Assembly: GCA_944376825.1 (NCBI GenBank)
Contig: CALWDY010000021.1
Location: forward strand, 1 to 54,015
Length of the DNA: 54,015 nt
DNA from: an uncultured Clostridia bacterium
GTDB lineage: Bacteria > Bacillota > Clostridia > Christensenellales > UBA1242
Direction of reading: 5' to 3'
This document shows, in pieces, positions 16,624-24,850 of the stretch. Both the position numbers and the translations under genes were made by a program. The notes beneath the pieces are model-generated. The model was given only the letters and a program-made list of their open reading frames with translations. It was not told the DNA's origin and did no database searches. Each line of letters starts with the position of its first letter. Positions within the stretch are counted from its first letter, which is position 1.

Positions 16624-17347
16624 AAATATAAAGAACATATTATTGATTTTGCCGTTATTTCTTTTTTCAATAATTTCTATGTATGGTTGCAATGAACAAA
16701 AATTCAACATTTCATTTTATTTAGATGGTGCATATTTAGAAACTCAAGAAACAAGTGATTATGTTGATTATCCCAATTTTTTTGTTGCAGATGGAAATGT
16801 TATTGATGGTTGGTATTTAGATGTAAATTATTCTGAAAAGTTTAATTTTTCAAATAAAATTATGGAAGATATATCGTTATATGCTAGAAGTTTAACATAT
16901 GTAGAAGCGTTTAGTAAATTGGTTAATCAAAGTGGCGAAGAAGTGTCAGATCATGAAGTTGGAGTATCAAACGTAGGTGGTTTAGCAATTAAACTACTTG
17001 GGGGAACAGGAGTTATTAAAACAAATGGTTATTTAATTAATCATAATAATTCTATTTATATTTTCGAACATAATCGCGTTGATAAGTATAATCATTATGT
17101 TTTCATTTGGGATTTAAAAACGGGACAAGGTAGCATAACAATTGCCGAAATAGATACTTATAGAGTTAAATTTATGGCATCATTTAATTTAAGTTATGAA
17201 ATGGACATAAAATCAATAGAAGATACAATTTTTTATGATACTCAAGTGTCAACGGATTACATTTATAAAAATGGTATTGTAAAAACAAAAAAAGCCATAC
17301 AGGAGTATTTGACTCAACTTGACGAATTAATAAGGATAAATTTTTGA
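16610..17347 (+). CDS. Lipoprotein with a Listeria-Bacteroides (Flg_new) repeat
   Basis: 245 residues from the ATG at 16610, which lies inside the end of the previous gene; earlier in-frame starts would place charged and polar residues before the signal peptide. The hydrophobic run ILLILPLFLFSIISMYGC ends in a lipobox with Cys27. Residues about 35-85 match the Flg_new/InlB B-repeat pattern: FYLDGAYLET, then GNVIDGWYLDVNYSEKFNF and EDISLYAR (family: GWYxD ... KFDF ... LYAKW). The remainder is a beta-rich domain of unknown function. A cell-surface role is inferred; start choice is moderately secure. Confidence 0.7.
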   Translation: MLKFKNIKNILLILPLFLFSIISMYGCNEQKFNISFYLDGAYLETQETSDYVDYPNFFVADGNVIDGWYLDVNYSEKFNFSNKIMEDISLYARSLTYVEAFSKLVNQSGEEVSDHEVGVSNVGGLAIKLLGGTGVIKTNGYLINHNNSIYIFEHNRVDKYNHYVFIWDLKTGQGSITIAEIDTYRVKFMASFNLSYEMDIKSIEDTIFYDTQVSTDYIYKNGIVKTKKAIQEYLTQLDELIRINF

Positions 17348-17391
17348 TTTTACACATAATTAAAAATTTGTAAATTATAGTTTAAAAAAAC

Positions 17392-17475
17392 AAAAAAAGA
17401 ACTTTACTATTTGAAATGAAGCCCAAAAGTTAGACAACTTTAGGGTGTTCACTTCATTTTGTAGAGTTCTTTTTT
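17392..17475. terminator. Long imperfect palindrome, probable bidirectional terminator
   Basis: AGAACTTTAC (17398-17407) pairs with GTAGAGTTCT (17461-17470), AAATGAAG pairs with CTTCATTT inside, and an inner hairpin AAAGTT/AACTTT is flanked by CCC and GGG. A and T runs border it. It lies between the convergent lipoprotein and zinc-ribbon genes. Its length exceeds a simple terminator, so a small repeat element is possible. Confidence 0.65.
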
Positions 17476-17495
17476 ATGTGGCAATTAAATAAAAT

Positions 17496-17762
17496 TTAAT
17501 CTTCGTTTTCTAATTCTTTTATAAAATCATTTATTACTTTTTTTGCGTCTTCATTATTTTCGTTTATTGTGTCAATAAGTTCATATAACATAACAAGTTT
17601 TTCGTGATTGATTGTTTTTTCATATTTAACTGACGCATCTATGTTGAGGGGATTCCCACATTTTGGACAAAAATTTAATTTCAATGTTCCATCTTTTGAA
17701 ACCTTTTGACCACAACTTGCACAAGTTATGTTTTGTCCGTCAGTTTTTATACCATTCATCAT
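17496..17762 (-). CDS. Small zinc-ribbon protein, 88 aa
   Basis: Two CxxC pairs, CASCGQ (Cys14, Cys17) and CPKCGN (Cys32, Cys35), form a classic zinc ribbon at the N-terminus. The C-terminal half (KLVMLYELIDTINENNEDAKKVINDFIKELENED) is an acidic helical region. Its start overlaps the stop of the 402-residue gene by 4 bases (ATGA), so it is translated with the metallophosphoesterase pair. A structural or adaptor role in that complex is inferred; the ribbon by itself does not fix a function. Confidence 0.75.
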   Translation of the reverse strand: MMNGIKTDGQNITCASCGQKVSKDGTLKLNFCPKCGNPLNIDASVKYEKTINHEKLVMLYELIDTINENNEDAKKVINDFIKELENED

Positions 17763-18967
17763 ACTTTTTCTTCTCCTTCGTTTTGTTTTTTATTTTTTCT
17801 TTCATCAGCAAATTCTATGTTTTGTTTTTTTTCTTTTTGTTTTACTTTTTCTTTTGCTTTATGAATTGAAGAAGTTACTTGTTTTGATGTTGATTTATAA
17901 AGTTTTTCATTCATTTTTTCAATTGATGAATACAGTTCTTTAAAAAGTTCAATGTAACTGTTGCTTTTATTGTCTGCAATAACAGAACTTATATAATTTG
18001 AGGAATCTATTTTTGTTGGATGTGGATATCTGTAATCAACCCTGTCGGCACGAACAACATTGTTTTTATCCATTATAATTTTAAACCAGTCATTATTAAG
18101 GGTGTATGCTCCAATTTTTGGTCTTTTTTCGTTTGCTTTGTCAAATTCATACATGCCACCAAAGGCAATAAACCAGCATTGTTTTGTTACCGTTTTCCCA
18201 TCTTTGTTTACATGAGTTGTAAGTCCGCAAGAATACCAATTAGTTTTGCTTGTTGTGCAAAAATATATATCATGTCCCGGATTGTTGTTTGCAAATTTTT
18301 GCATTGATATAGCAAGTGTGCGAACGGTGTTTATTTTTTCGTTATAATGAAGCAGAGAAACTTGCTTTGTCTTTTGATTACTTAAATTTAGTGTCAAATG
18401 GAAACCTGCATTAACAAGCTTGTTTTTCATGTCTAACATATTTGCAAGCTTTTCCATAAGGTCGGGGCCACCATTGTCAATAATTTCTTTTTCTTTAAGG
18501 CCTCTAACTAAAATTATTTTGTCTTTTATGGTTTTTAATTTTTTATATGCATAAGCAAGTTGTTCTTTGTATGGCAATGTGTCTTCGTTGTTTCCAGTTG
18601 TAACTCTTGTAAAGATATCCGAAACAACCACTACTGGATTGGTTGCATTTTTTATTTGTTCTATTATAAAATCCAGCCATTTTTCATTCATTGCGCATTT
18701 ATATGAAGCGGGATATCTTATTCTTTTGCCATCAGGGGAAAGTTTATATGCTTTTCCCAAATTAAGTTCGCACAGTCCGTTAAGTCCAACATCTTTGCTG
18801 TTAACTTTAAGGGCAATTGTTTTTTGAGTTTGCTCTTCTAATGAGTTCTCAATTTCCAAATCAATATCTTTTAATTCATTTTCATCAAATGGTTGGTCAA
18901 TTTCTTCTTTAAGTTTTATTTTTTTACCAATCACATCTAGGGCTCTATCACCATTTTCTGTGCTCAT
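17759..18967 (-). CDS. Degenerate metallophosphoesterase-like paralogue
   Basis: 402 residues; AAGGAG precedes the ATG. Part of it parallels the next gene upstream: here LPYKEQLAYAYKKLKTIKDK leads into IILVRGLKEKEIIDNGG and LMEKLANMLDM, where the neighbour has IAYPQEQLNVFVSLLKQ, VVWIHSGNHERRIDKNTG and PVEQATQALGI. The metal ligands are gone: GD is SD (116-117), GNHE is GLKE (156-159) and HHGD reads LHYN. It therefore looks like a catalytically dead copy that could pair with or regulate the live enzyme. The N-terminal 60 residues are acidic and the last 40 form a Lys/Glu-rich tail. The paralogy is judged by eye, not by an alignment program. Confidence 0.6.
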   Translation of the reverse strand: MSTENGDRALDVIGKKIKLKEEIDQPFDENELKDIDLEIENSLEEQTQKTIALKVNSKDVGLNGLCELNLGKAYKLSPDGKRIRYPASYKCAMNEKWLDFIIEQIKNATNPVVVVSDIFTRVTTGNNEDTLPYKEQLAYAYKKLKTIKDKIILVRGLKEKEIIDNGGPDLMEKLANMLDMKNKLVNAGFHLTLNLSNQKTKQVSLLHYNEKINTVRTLAISMQKFANNNPGHDIYFCTTSKTNWYSCGLTTHVNKDGKTVTKQCWFIAFGGMYEFDKANEKRPKIGAYTLNNDWFKIIMDKNNVVRADRVDYRYPHPTKIDSSNYISSVIADNKSNSYIELFKELYSSIEKMNEKLYKSTSKQVTSSIHKAKEKVKQKEKKQNIEFADERKNKKQNEGEEKV

Positions 18968-18977
18968 TTATTTCTCC

Positions 18978-20138
18978 TTAATCTTTGTTATAATACCAGC
19001 CATCAACCTTTATTTTTTGGGGAACTTTTAATTTTGTTTGTTTATTTTTTTTAGCTTCGGCATCTTTTAAAATTAAACTTACAATTTTTTCTTTTATTTC
19101 TTTGTCCATTTGTAAACCTGTTTTTTCAAGTATTTCTACAATTTCTAAAAATTTTCCGTAAATTAGAGGTTTGATTGCTTGCATATTTTTATCTATAATT
19201 TTTGAACTTTCTCGAACGCATTCATCTTTAAGTGAATATGTTCCGCTTGAAAGAATTGGAATTGATTTTGTAACTGTTACAATAGGAGGTTGCATATTAT
19301 AAGGATTTTTCTTGTCATAAAGTGGATTTAGTGCTGTTGTAATTTCAAGGGCATAATAAGGACACTTATTAATAGGTTTCAGGCCTTTTTCGTAGCCATA
19401 TTGTCCACCACCCGAGGCGGGAAGGATTATGTTTAACTCGTCCTTTCTAACTCTTTTTCCGTTTTTGTCTATTATAATTTTAGATTTAATGGATGATTGG
19501 AAAACATGCTTGTGCCCGATTGCATTTATCAAGGACTCTTGGTTTATTGCTGCATTGTTTTCTGGGTTTCCACTGTCTCCGTGATGTGTTACAAGGTTAA
19601 AAGTATGTTTTTTTGACTTGGTGTATGGGCATTTAAGCGTAACCGCTGTATCTGCAAAGCATGGCGCATATGCTTTGGGAATTCCAAGAGCTTGTGTTGC
19701 TTGCTCAACTGGATTAATTCCGGTGTTTTTGTCAATTCTTCTTTCGTGATTGCCCGAGTGTATCCAAACAACTTTGTTTTGATTTGCCACTTGTTTTAAA
19801 AGTGAAACAAAAACATTTAATTGTTCTTGTGGATAGGCGATGTCTTCAAACATGTTGCTAACAGAATTTAAAATTGCTGTGTTCATCATGTCGCCCATTC
19901 CAATTAGTTTTGCGTTTGGGGTTTGAAGAACATAGTTTAAAATTTTCATTGCTTCATCAATGCTAAAATCAACGGATCCAATGTGCCAGTCACTAATAAA
20001 TACAAGAACCACAGTATCGTATTTTTCAGACAAGTCTACATTGCAAGTTTTTATTCCATAGTCTTTTGAAAAAGTCTGTTTTTGACGATATGAATTTATG
20101 TTGTCATCGCTTTTAACTTTGTTTAAAATTTCTGCCAT
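18978..20138 (-). CDS. Calcineurin-like metallophosphoesterase
   Basis: 386 residues from the ATG giving MAEILNK, chosen because GAGG lies 6-7 bases before it; a GTG two codons earlier overlaps that site. All five metal-binding blocks are present: Asp50-Trp-His52 (ISDWHIGS), Gly82-Asp83, Gly129-Asn-His-Glu132, His185-His-Gly-Asp188 and Gly208-His-Lys-His211. It should hydrolyse phosphoesters with two metal ions in the cytosol; the substrate is unknown (nucleic acid, nucleotide or phosphoprotein). The C-terminal third is specific to this group. It heads a three-gene operon with its degenerate paralogue 10 bases on and a zinc-ribbon protein. A perfect palindrome overlaps the -35 box. Confidence 0.88.
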   Translation of the reverse strand: MAEILNKVKSDDNINSYRQKQTFSKDYGIKTCNVDLSEKYDTVVLVFISDWHIGSVDFSIDEAMKILNYVLQTPNAKLIGMGDMMNTAILNSVSNMFEDIAYPQEQLNVFVSLLKQVANQNKVVWIHSGNHERRIDKNTGINPVEQATQALGIPKAYAPCFADTAVTLKCPYTKSKKHTFNLVTHHGDSGNPENNAAINQESLINAIGHKHVFQSSIKSKIIIDKNGKRVRKDELNIILPASGGGQYGYEKGLKPINKCPYYALEITTALNPLYDKKNPYNMQPPIVTVTKSIPILSSGTYSLKDECVRESSKIIDKNMQAIKPLIYGKFLEIVEILEKTGLQMDKEIKEKIVSLILKDAEAKKNKQTKLKVPQKIKVDGWYYNKD

Positions 20139-20159
20139 GTTCACCTCTGTAATAGTGTA

Positions 20160-20189
20160 AGTATATCATTCAAAATCTAAAAATGTCAA
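20160..20189 (-). promoter_or_regulatory. Promoter of the metallophosphoesterase operon
   Basis: On the minus strand: TTGACA (20189-20184), 18-base spacer ending TGA, TATACT (20165-20160), an extended -10 promoter. The predicted leader is about 15 bases and holds GAGG. Confidence 0.75.
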
Positions 20190-20201
20190 TACGGTATTGA
20201 C
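20185..20201. promoter_or_regulatory. Perfect palindrome, candidate operator
   Basis: GTCAATAC-G-GTATTGAC: two perfect 8-base arms around one base. It overlaps the -35 box, where a bound dimeric repressor would block RNA polymerase. There is no T run, so it is not a terminator. The regulator is unknown. Confidence 0.55.
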
Positions 20202-20306
20202 TAAAAAGAAGCGATGACCATAGGCGCTTTTTTGGATGTACAACATATTGAAAATAAAAAAACGCCATACATTATATGGAAAATTTTGTCAAAAAAAACA
20301 AGAATT

Positions 20307-21359
20307 TTAATCTTGTTTTTCCTCGGTTTTATTATGTTTTGTCTTCTTTTTTTCTGTTGTTTTATTATTTTTTGCCTTTTGTTGTTTTCGTATAAGTTTT
20401 TTTTCTTTGGTTTTTTTAGAAAGTTTATATAGCATTATATCTATCGCATCGCCCGAAAGAGTTTCAACAGGTTTTACGGCAATTTCTTCGTTTCTTTTTT
20501 CCATTGGTGTTTTGTTGTATGGCATTTCCACTGTGTCATTTCTAAGCCTTACTTCCATTTGTTCAAACGGGATAGATATATTATTTCTTTTAAACTCGTT
20601 AAATACATTCTCCATAACAAAATAATAAACATCCCAATAGTCATTAGAAAGGCACCAGCAATTTGCAACAAATGTGATTGAACTTGAATCTAATGATTTT
20701 AATGCGCAAAATGGGGCAGGGTCTAAAAGAACTTTGTTGCAATTTGTTATAACATCTAAAATAATGGACTTTACCTTTTCAACATCGCTCGAATAGTCAA
20801 CGCCGAAATTAAAATATACTTTTCTAGTTGAATTTGCACTGTAATTAATAAGTGAACTTTCTACAACTTTTGAGTTTGGTATGCTTATAATTTTATTATC
20901 AGTTGTTGCAATAATTGTGTGAAGCATCTTTATTTCTGTAACTGTTCCTTCAATGTTGTCAATTGCAATATAATCTCCTTCTTTAAAAGGGTGTGTTCCA
21001 ATTATAACAACTCCGTTTGCCAAATTAGATAAACTACCTTGCATTGCAAGAGATATTGCAAGACCCGCCGCCGAAAGTAATGCAATAAAACCGGTGATAG
21101 GTATTCCAACAAATTGACATATTCCTAAAAGAAGTAACATATATAAACAAAATTTTAAAACGCTAAGCAAAAATTTATAGGTTACTCTTGACATTTTTGA
21201 TTTTGCAAAAATTTTTTTAAGCAGACCAATTATTATTTTTATAACAATGTAGCCGGCAATAAAAATTCCAATCACTTCTAAAAGTTTAATTCCAACAGTC
21301 TTTGTAACTTCAAGTGCCTGATTGCCAATGGCTTGCCAATCGACTAATAAATTTTTCAT
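20307..21359 (-). CDS. Small-conductance mechanosensitive channel, MscS family
   Basis: 350 residues; AAAGGAG lies 5-6 bases before the ATG. Three membrane helices are seen: about 24-48, 66-88 and the pore helix about 90-115 (IALLSAAGLAISLAMQGSLSNLANGVVI), with the Gly/Ala/Gln pattern typical of MscS TM3. The beta domain follows with GDYIAIDNIEGTVTEI and IISIPNSKVV, then the alpha/beta vestibule. The channel opens under membrane tension to release solutes in osmotic downshock. The C-terminal 60 residues are a Lys-rich, low-complexity tail beyond the usual end. It stands alone between nrdG and the metallophosphoesterase promoter. Confidence 0.93.
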   Translation of the reverse strand: MKNLLVDWQAIGNQALEVTKTVGIKLLEVIGIFIAGYIVIKIIIGLLKKIFAKSKMSRVTYKFLLSVLKFCLYMLLLLGICQFVGIPITGFIALLSAAGLAISLAMQGSLSNLANGVVIIGTHPFKEGDYIAIDNIEGTVTEIKMLHTIIATTDNKIISIPNSKVVESSLINYSANSTRKVYFNFGVDYSSDVEKVKSIILDVITNCNKVLLDPAPFCALKSLDSSSITFVANCWCLSNDYWDVYYFVMENVFNEFKRNNISIPFEQMEVRLRNDTVEMPYNKTPMEKRNEEIAVKPVETLSGDAIDIMLYKLSKKTKEKKLIRKQQKAKNNKTTEKKKTKHNKTEEKQD

Positions 21360-21469
21360 TTTTTCTCCTTTGTTAGTTTTTGTTTTTTAACTAAAAATAT
21401 TTTAAATTTGTTATCAAAAAAAGTCAAACAAAGTAAATATATAAAAAATCACCACAATTGTGGTGAAAT

Positions 21470-21958
21470 TTATTCATATAAAACTATTGCATTATCTTTT
21501 AGTGATTTTTTAACATCAATCACTCTTTGATTTGTGCTTCCAACCCAATGTGCGCTTGTATCTTTTTTGTCTAATTCAAATTTTCCATCGCAAAGAACAT
21601 CTATGTGTTTAAGTATTTCCAAATCTTTTATATCTTCATATTTAAATCCCGTGTAAAGCCAAATTGTTTTTTGTGGAAAATTTTGTCTTATTTCTTTTGC
21701 TAAATTTGTTATTGTTGTTACGTTGCCAGAACAAAGGGGGTCTCCGCCCGAAAATGTGATGCCACTAATATAGTCCTTTTTTAGTTCATCAAAAATTTCT
21801 TTTTTGGCGTTTTCATCAAATAATATTCCGCCGTTTGCGTCCCAGGTTATTGGATTGTGGCATCCTTTGCAGTGATGAGAACAGCCGGCTACCCACAAAA
21901 CTACCCTTAAACCTTCGCCGTTTATCATGTCTTGTTTTGTTATGTTGTGATAATTCAT
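21470..21958 (-). CDS. nrdG: Anaerobic ribonucleotide reductase activating protein
   Basis: 162 residues from the ATG giving MNYHNITKQDMINGEG; the longer open frame upstream belongs to nrdD, and GGAG inside the nrdD end serves this start. It is a radical-SAM enzyme: Cys26, Cys30 and Cys33 (CSHHCKGC) hold the 4Fe-4S cluster, and SGGDPL is the SAM-binding GGD motif. It generates the glycyl radical on NrdD. Its ATG begins one base past the nrdD stop, so the two are co-translated under NrdR control. The length agrees with NrdG from anaerobes. Confidence 0.96.
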   Translation of the reverse strand: MNYHNITKQDMINGEGLRVVLWVAGCSHHCKGCHNPITWDANGGILFDENAKKEIFDELKKDYISGITFSGGDPLCSGNVTTITNLAKEIRQNFPQKTIWLYTGFKYEDIKDLEILKHIDVLCDGKFELDKKDTSAHWVGSTNQRVIDVKKSLKDNAIVLYE

Positions 21959-21959
21959 A

Positions 21960-24080
21960 TTACATACTCCGTCTATCTTTAATCTCTGCCATTTTGGCAC
22001 TGTTTAATCTTGTGTCCCCTTTAACCCTGCTATATGCAAGATATCCAACCATGCGATCAATTTTAGTTAAATTTTTACTTCCGCATTTTGAACATACATC
22101 CATGCCTAGTTCGCTGTGCCCACAATCATCGCAGTAAGAAAGGGAAAGGTTTACACCTTCATAAAAACCAAGGTCCATTGCTCTTTTTACAAGAGTTTTA
22201 AATGCTTGTTTATTATAGTCAATTTGGTATCTAACATATTGAATTTTTCCACCATTAAACAAACTCCAAAATCTTCCTTCTTTGTCTTGTTTTTCAATTG
22301 GAGAAATATCTTCTGCAACATGACAATGAAAACTATTTGAAACATATTCTCTATCAGACACATTTGGGATAATTCCATAAAGTCTTCTAAATTGTTGAAC
22401 TTGAAGTCCGCACAAGTTTTCGGCTGGTGTTCCGTATATGGCATAAAGTTTGCCATCTTTTTCTTTAAATTCGTTTATTTTCTTGTTTATGTATTCCATT
22501 ACTTCAATGGCAAATTGTCCATCTTCAACAAGAGATTTTTTGTTGTAAAGTTGTTGAAGTTCGTTTAGTGCTGTTATTCCAAATGATGCAGTTGCAGATT
22601 TAAGTAATGGTTCTATTTTTTCGTTTGGTTTTAAATGACCCCCAAAAAATCCACCTTCGCAGTAGGCGAGAGGATTTGTTGATGCTCTAAGTTGAGAAAG
22701 GTATTCATAAGTTCTAAGATGTAAATTTCTAATCATTTCAAGATAATAGTCTAATACTTCATAAAAATCTTTTTCTTCTTTTCTTGCTTTTGCCAAAATC
22801 ATAGGCAAGTGCAAAGAAATTGCACCGATATTAAATCTTCCAACAAAAATTGGTTCATCTTTTTCATCAGCAGGTTTCATTCCGCCTCGTTTATACCATG
22901 GCGCCAAAAATGCACGACATCCCATTGGACTGATTGCTTTTTTATACTTTTTGTAAATACCCGACACATATCCTTCGCCAGTTAAACTTAGCCAATCAGG
23001 ATACATTGTTTTTGAAGAACACTCTATTCCTGCCTCAAAAACATCGTGGCAAGGACCGTTTTCTCCGTGCAGTGCTTCGTCATATAAAAATATAATTTTT
23101 GGAAAAAGAACAGGTTTTTTGCATTCTTTTTTGCCTTGACCATTTTTTCTAACTTCCAAAAGCGTTTTTGTTGCCATTTTTCCAAAAAGGTCTGTGGCAA
23201 GTCCGCAAGTTGTTGCAATAAAAGGGTAGTCCCCGCGAGAAGATGCAACGGTGTTAAATTTATATTCCCAACCTTGAAAGCCTTGTTTGTATTCATACTC
23301 AACATCTTTAAGGGCTTCACTTTTGCAAACTTCATCACTAAGTCCAAGATTTTTGTATTTTGCATATTTTAAATCGTATGATTTTTGGGCGTATTTTGAA
23401 AGAATTTTATCACACTCGGGAATTGTAAATCCGCCATATTGTTGTCCGGCGGCAGCCAATACGATATCACCAATAACATCAAATGCTGTGTCAAGGGTTT
23501 TTGGTTCGTTATACCAAATGTTTCCCATTTCAAAGCCACCAGTTAAAACTTCTTCAACATTAAACAAACAACAATTCATTGTGTCTCGCCTTGCTGACAT
23601 ATCGTGAATGTATATGTATCCATCGTTTATTGCTTGAATTTCATTTATGTTTAAAAAGAATTTTTTGTATAATTCCTTATTTAATTGATTAAAAATTAAG
23701 CTTCTTTTAGTTGAAACCAAACTGCTGTCCATATTTGCGTTCTCTTTGTCGCCAATATACATTATAGACTGACTTTTTCTGTAAACATCATCAAGCATTG
23801 CAACGAAATCTTGTTTGTAATCTCTGTAATCTTTATAACTTTTTGCAACTTTTGGGAAATAAGTTTCTAGTGCTTCTTCAACAACGCTGTGCATGGTTTT
23901 AATTGGAATTTGCTCTATATTTAAATTTTTAACAGAGGCATTAACTCTTTTGCATATTTTGTCTAAATCTTCTTGCGTAAAAGAAACTAAAACCCTTTCT
24001 GCCGATTTGGAAATGGCTTTAACAACTTTGTTGATGTCATAATTTTCCAAACTTCCATCTTTTTTTATAACTTGTACCAT
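21960..24080 (-). CDS. nrdD: Anaerobic ribonucleoside-triphosphate reductase
   Basis: 706 residues; AAGGAG lies before the ATG. It reduces ribonucleoside triphosphates to deoxy forms without oxygen. Residues about 1-90 form the ATP-cone allosteric domain (MVQVIKKDGSLENYDINKVVKAI). The barrel contains the conserved stretch YIHDM and the family's catalytic Cys region. The C-terminal zinc site has Cys650, 653, 663 and 666, followed by the glycyl-radical motif RMVGYL with Gly679. The last ~25 residues (VKGDTRLNSAKMAEIKDRR) are typical of the Clostridia type. Two NrdR boxes lie in its promoter. The presence of this system supports an anaerobic life style. Confidence 0.97.
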   Translation of the reverse strand: MVQVIKKDGSLENYDINKVVKAISKSAERVLVSFTQEDLDKICKRVNASVKNLNIEQIPIKTMHSVVEEALETYFPKVAKSYKDYRDYKQDFVAMLDDVYRKSQSIMYIGDKENANMDSSLVSTKRSLIFNQLNKELYKKFFLNINEIQAINDGYIYIHDMSARRDTMNCCLFNVEEVLTGGFEMGNIWYNEPKTLDTAFDVIGDIVLAAAGQQYGGFTIPECDKILSKYAQKSYDLKYAKYKNLGLSDEVCKSEALKDVEYEYKQGFQGWEYKFNTVASSRGDYPFIATTCGLATDLFGKMATKTLLEVRKNGQGKKECKKPVLFPKIIFLYDEALHGENGPCHDVFEAGIECSSKTMYPDWLSLTGEGYVSGIYKKYKKAISPMGCRAFLAPWYKRGGMKPADEKDEPIFVGRFNIGAISLHLPMILAKARKEEKDFYEVLDYYLEMIRNLHLRTYEYLSQLRASTNPLAYCEGGFFGGHLKPNEKIEPLLKSATASFGITALNELQQLYNKKSLVEDGQFAIEVMEYINKKINEFKEKDGKLYAIYGTPAENLCGLQVQQFRRLYGIIPNVSDREYVSNSFHCHVAEDISPIEKQDKEGRFWSLFNGGKIQYVRYQIDYNKQAFKTLVKRAMDLGFYEGVNLSLSYCDDCGHSELGMDVCSKCGSKNLTKIDRMVGYLAYSRVKGDTRLNSAKMAEIKDRRSM

Positions 24081-24104
24081 ATATTGTTCTCCTTGACATT
24101 AATT

Positions 24105-24150
24105 ACAACATATTGTGGTTTATGTAAATTTGTGCTCCCATATATTGTGA
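24105..24150 (-). promoter_or_regulatory. nrdD: Pair of NrdR boxes in the nrdD promoter
   Basis: On the minus strand, TCACAATATATGGG (24150-24137) and CCACAATATGTTGT (24118-24105) match the NrdR consensus (ACAcwATATATwgtg). Their cores are 32 bases apart, three helical turns, the spacing NrdR needs. A possible promoter, TTTACA (24128-24123), 17 bases, TAATTA (24105-24100), encloses the proximal box. NrdR should repress nrdDG when dATP is high. Confidence 0.75.
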
Positions 24151-24334
24151 TTATGAAATAGAGCATATCACATAAATATTTTTTTGTACAATAAAAAATG
24201 TCAAATTTAAAAAATTTTTTTTTAAAAAAATTAAAACTGTTGGTTTTGCAAACAATGTGGTTATAAAAACAAAACTACACAAAAAATTTGTCAAAACAAA
24301 TTCAAGATGTTAAAATTAAATTAAGGAGAAAAGA

Positions 24335-24655
24335 ATGTTAAACGAAGAAGAAAGATTAAAAATTTATGACAAGGCAACACAGCTTTGGGGGCTTGTTGCA
24401 CAATATGATCAGTGTGTTGAAGAAATGGGGGAATTGATTGTTGCTATAAATAAATATAAAAGAAAGGTCCTTTATAAAGAGTATAAAGGAGATAGTAAAA
24501 TTGTTGAAAATTTGGTTGAAGAAATTGCTGATGTGAGTATATGTTTGGAACAGATGCGACATTTTTTTAAAGCGCATAATATAGATGAAGTAATAGAAAG
24601 AAAGATGCAGAAATTTTTGGGGCAGATAAATGAAATGGAAAAAGAGAAAAAATAA
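24335..24655 (+). CDS. MazG-like nucleotide pyrophosphohydrolase
   Basis: 106 residues; AAGGAG lies 7 bases before the ATG. It is an all-alpha NTP-PPase: helix one carries QYDQCVEEMGELIVAINKYKR (ExxE ligands) and helix two NLVEEIADVSICLEQM (ExxD ligands), which bind Mg2+ for hydrolysis of a nucleoside triphosphate to the monophosphate. The small single-domain form is common in phages and Bacillota, where it is thought to clean non-canonical nucleotides. It is followed at once by a structured repeat. Divergent from nrdD, but no functional link can be shown. Confidence 0.88.
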   Translation: MLNEEERLKIYDKATQLWGLVAQYDQCVEEMGELIVAINKYKRKVLYKEYKGDSKIVENLVEEIADVSICLEQMRHFFKAHNIDEVIERKMQKFLGQINEMEKEKK

Positions 24656-24806
24656 CAGACTGTCAAAAAACTGCGTGAACGAAAAATTTTTTAAAAATTT
24701 TCTTGCTTTGTTTACTGCAAAACGCCTAAAAACAGTCATTTAGGTAACTAAACTCCTGCTTTTAGGCATTTTGCGAGCCTCGCCTCACTTGTTTTTAGGC
24801 AGTCTG
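24656..24806 (-). repeat. Structured intergenic repeat with inverted ends, MITE- or RNA-like
   Basis: Inverted ends CAGACTG (24656-24662) and CAGTCTG (24800-24806), with imperfect pairing further in (CAAAAAAC / GTTTTTAGG). Inside is a long hairpin at 24717-24774: GCAAAACGCCTAAAAACAG against CTGCTTTTAGGCATTTTGC, capped by TTTAG-GTAA-CTAAA. Its two mismatches are C:A on the plus strand but G:U on the minus, so the functional RNA strand is probably minus. No open frame. It has no sequence likeness to the cloverleaf elements. Confidence 0.65.
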
Positions 24807-24823
24807 ATTAATTTTTCATAATT

Positions 24824-24850
24824 AAAAGAAACACTTTAATGTGTTCTTTT
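24824..24850. terminator. Bidirectional terminator
   Basis: AAAAGAA-CAC pairs with GTG-TTCTTTT around TTTAAT. It lies at the end of the RelA/SpoT-like gene and can also stop transcription coming from the plus strand. Confidence 0.75.

Noticed and set aside
17410..17460. Remnant of an IS3-family element end
   Set aside because: The AAAAGTTAGAC string recalls such ends, but there is no transposase fragment or target duplication, and the palindrome explains it better.
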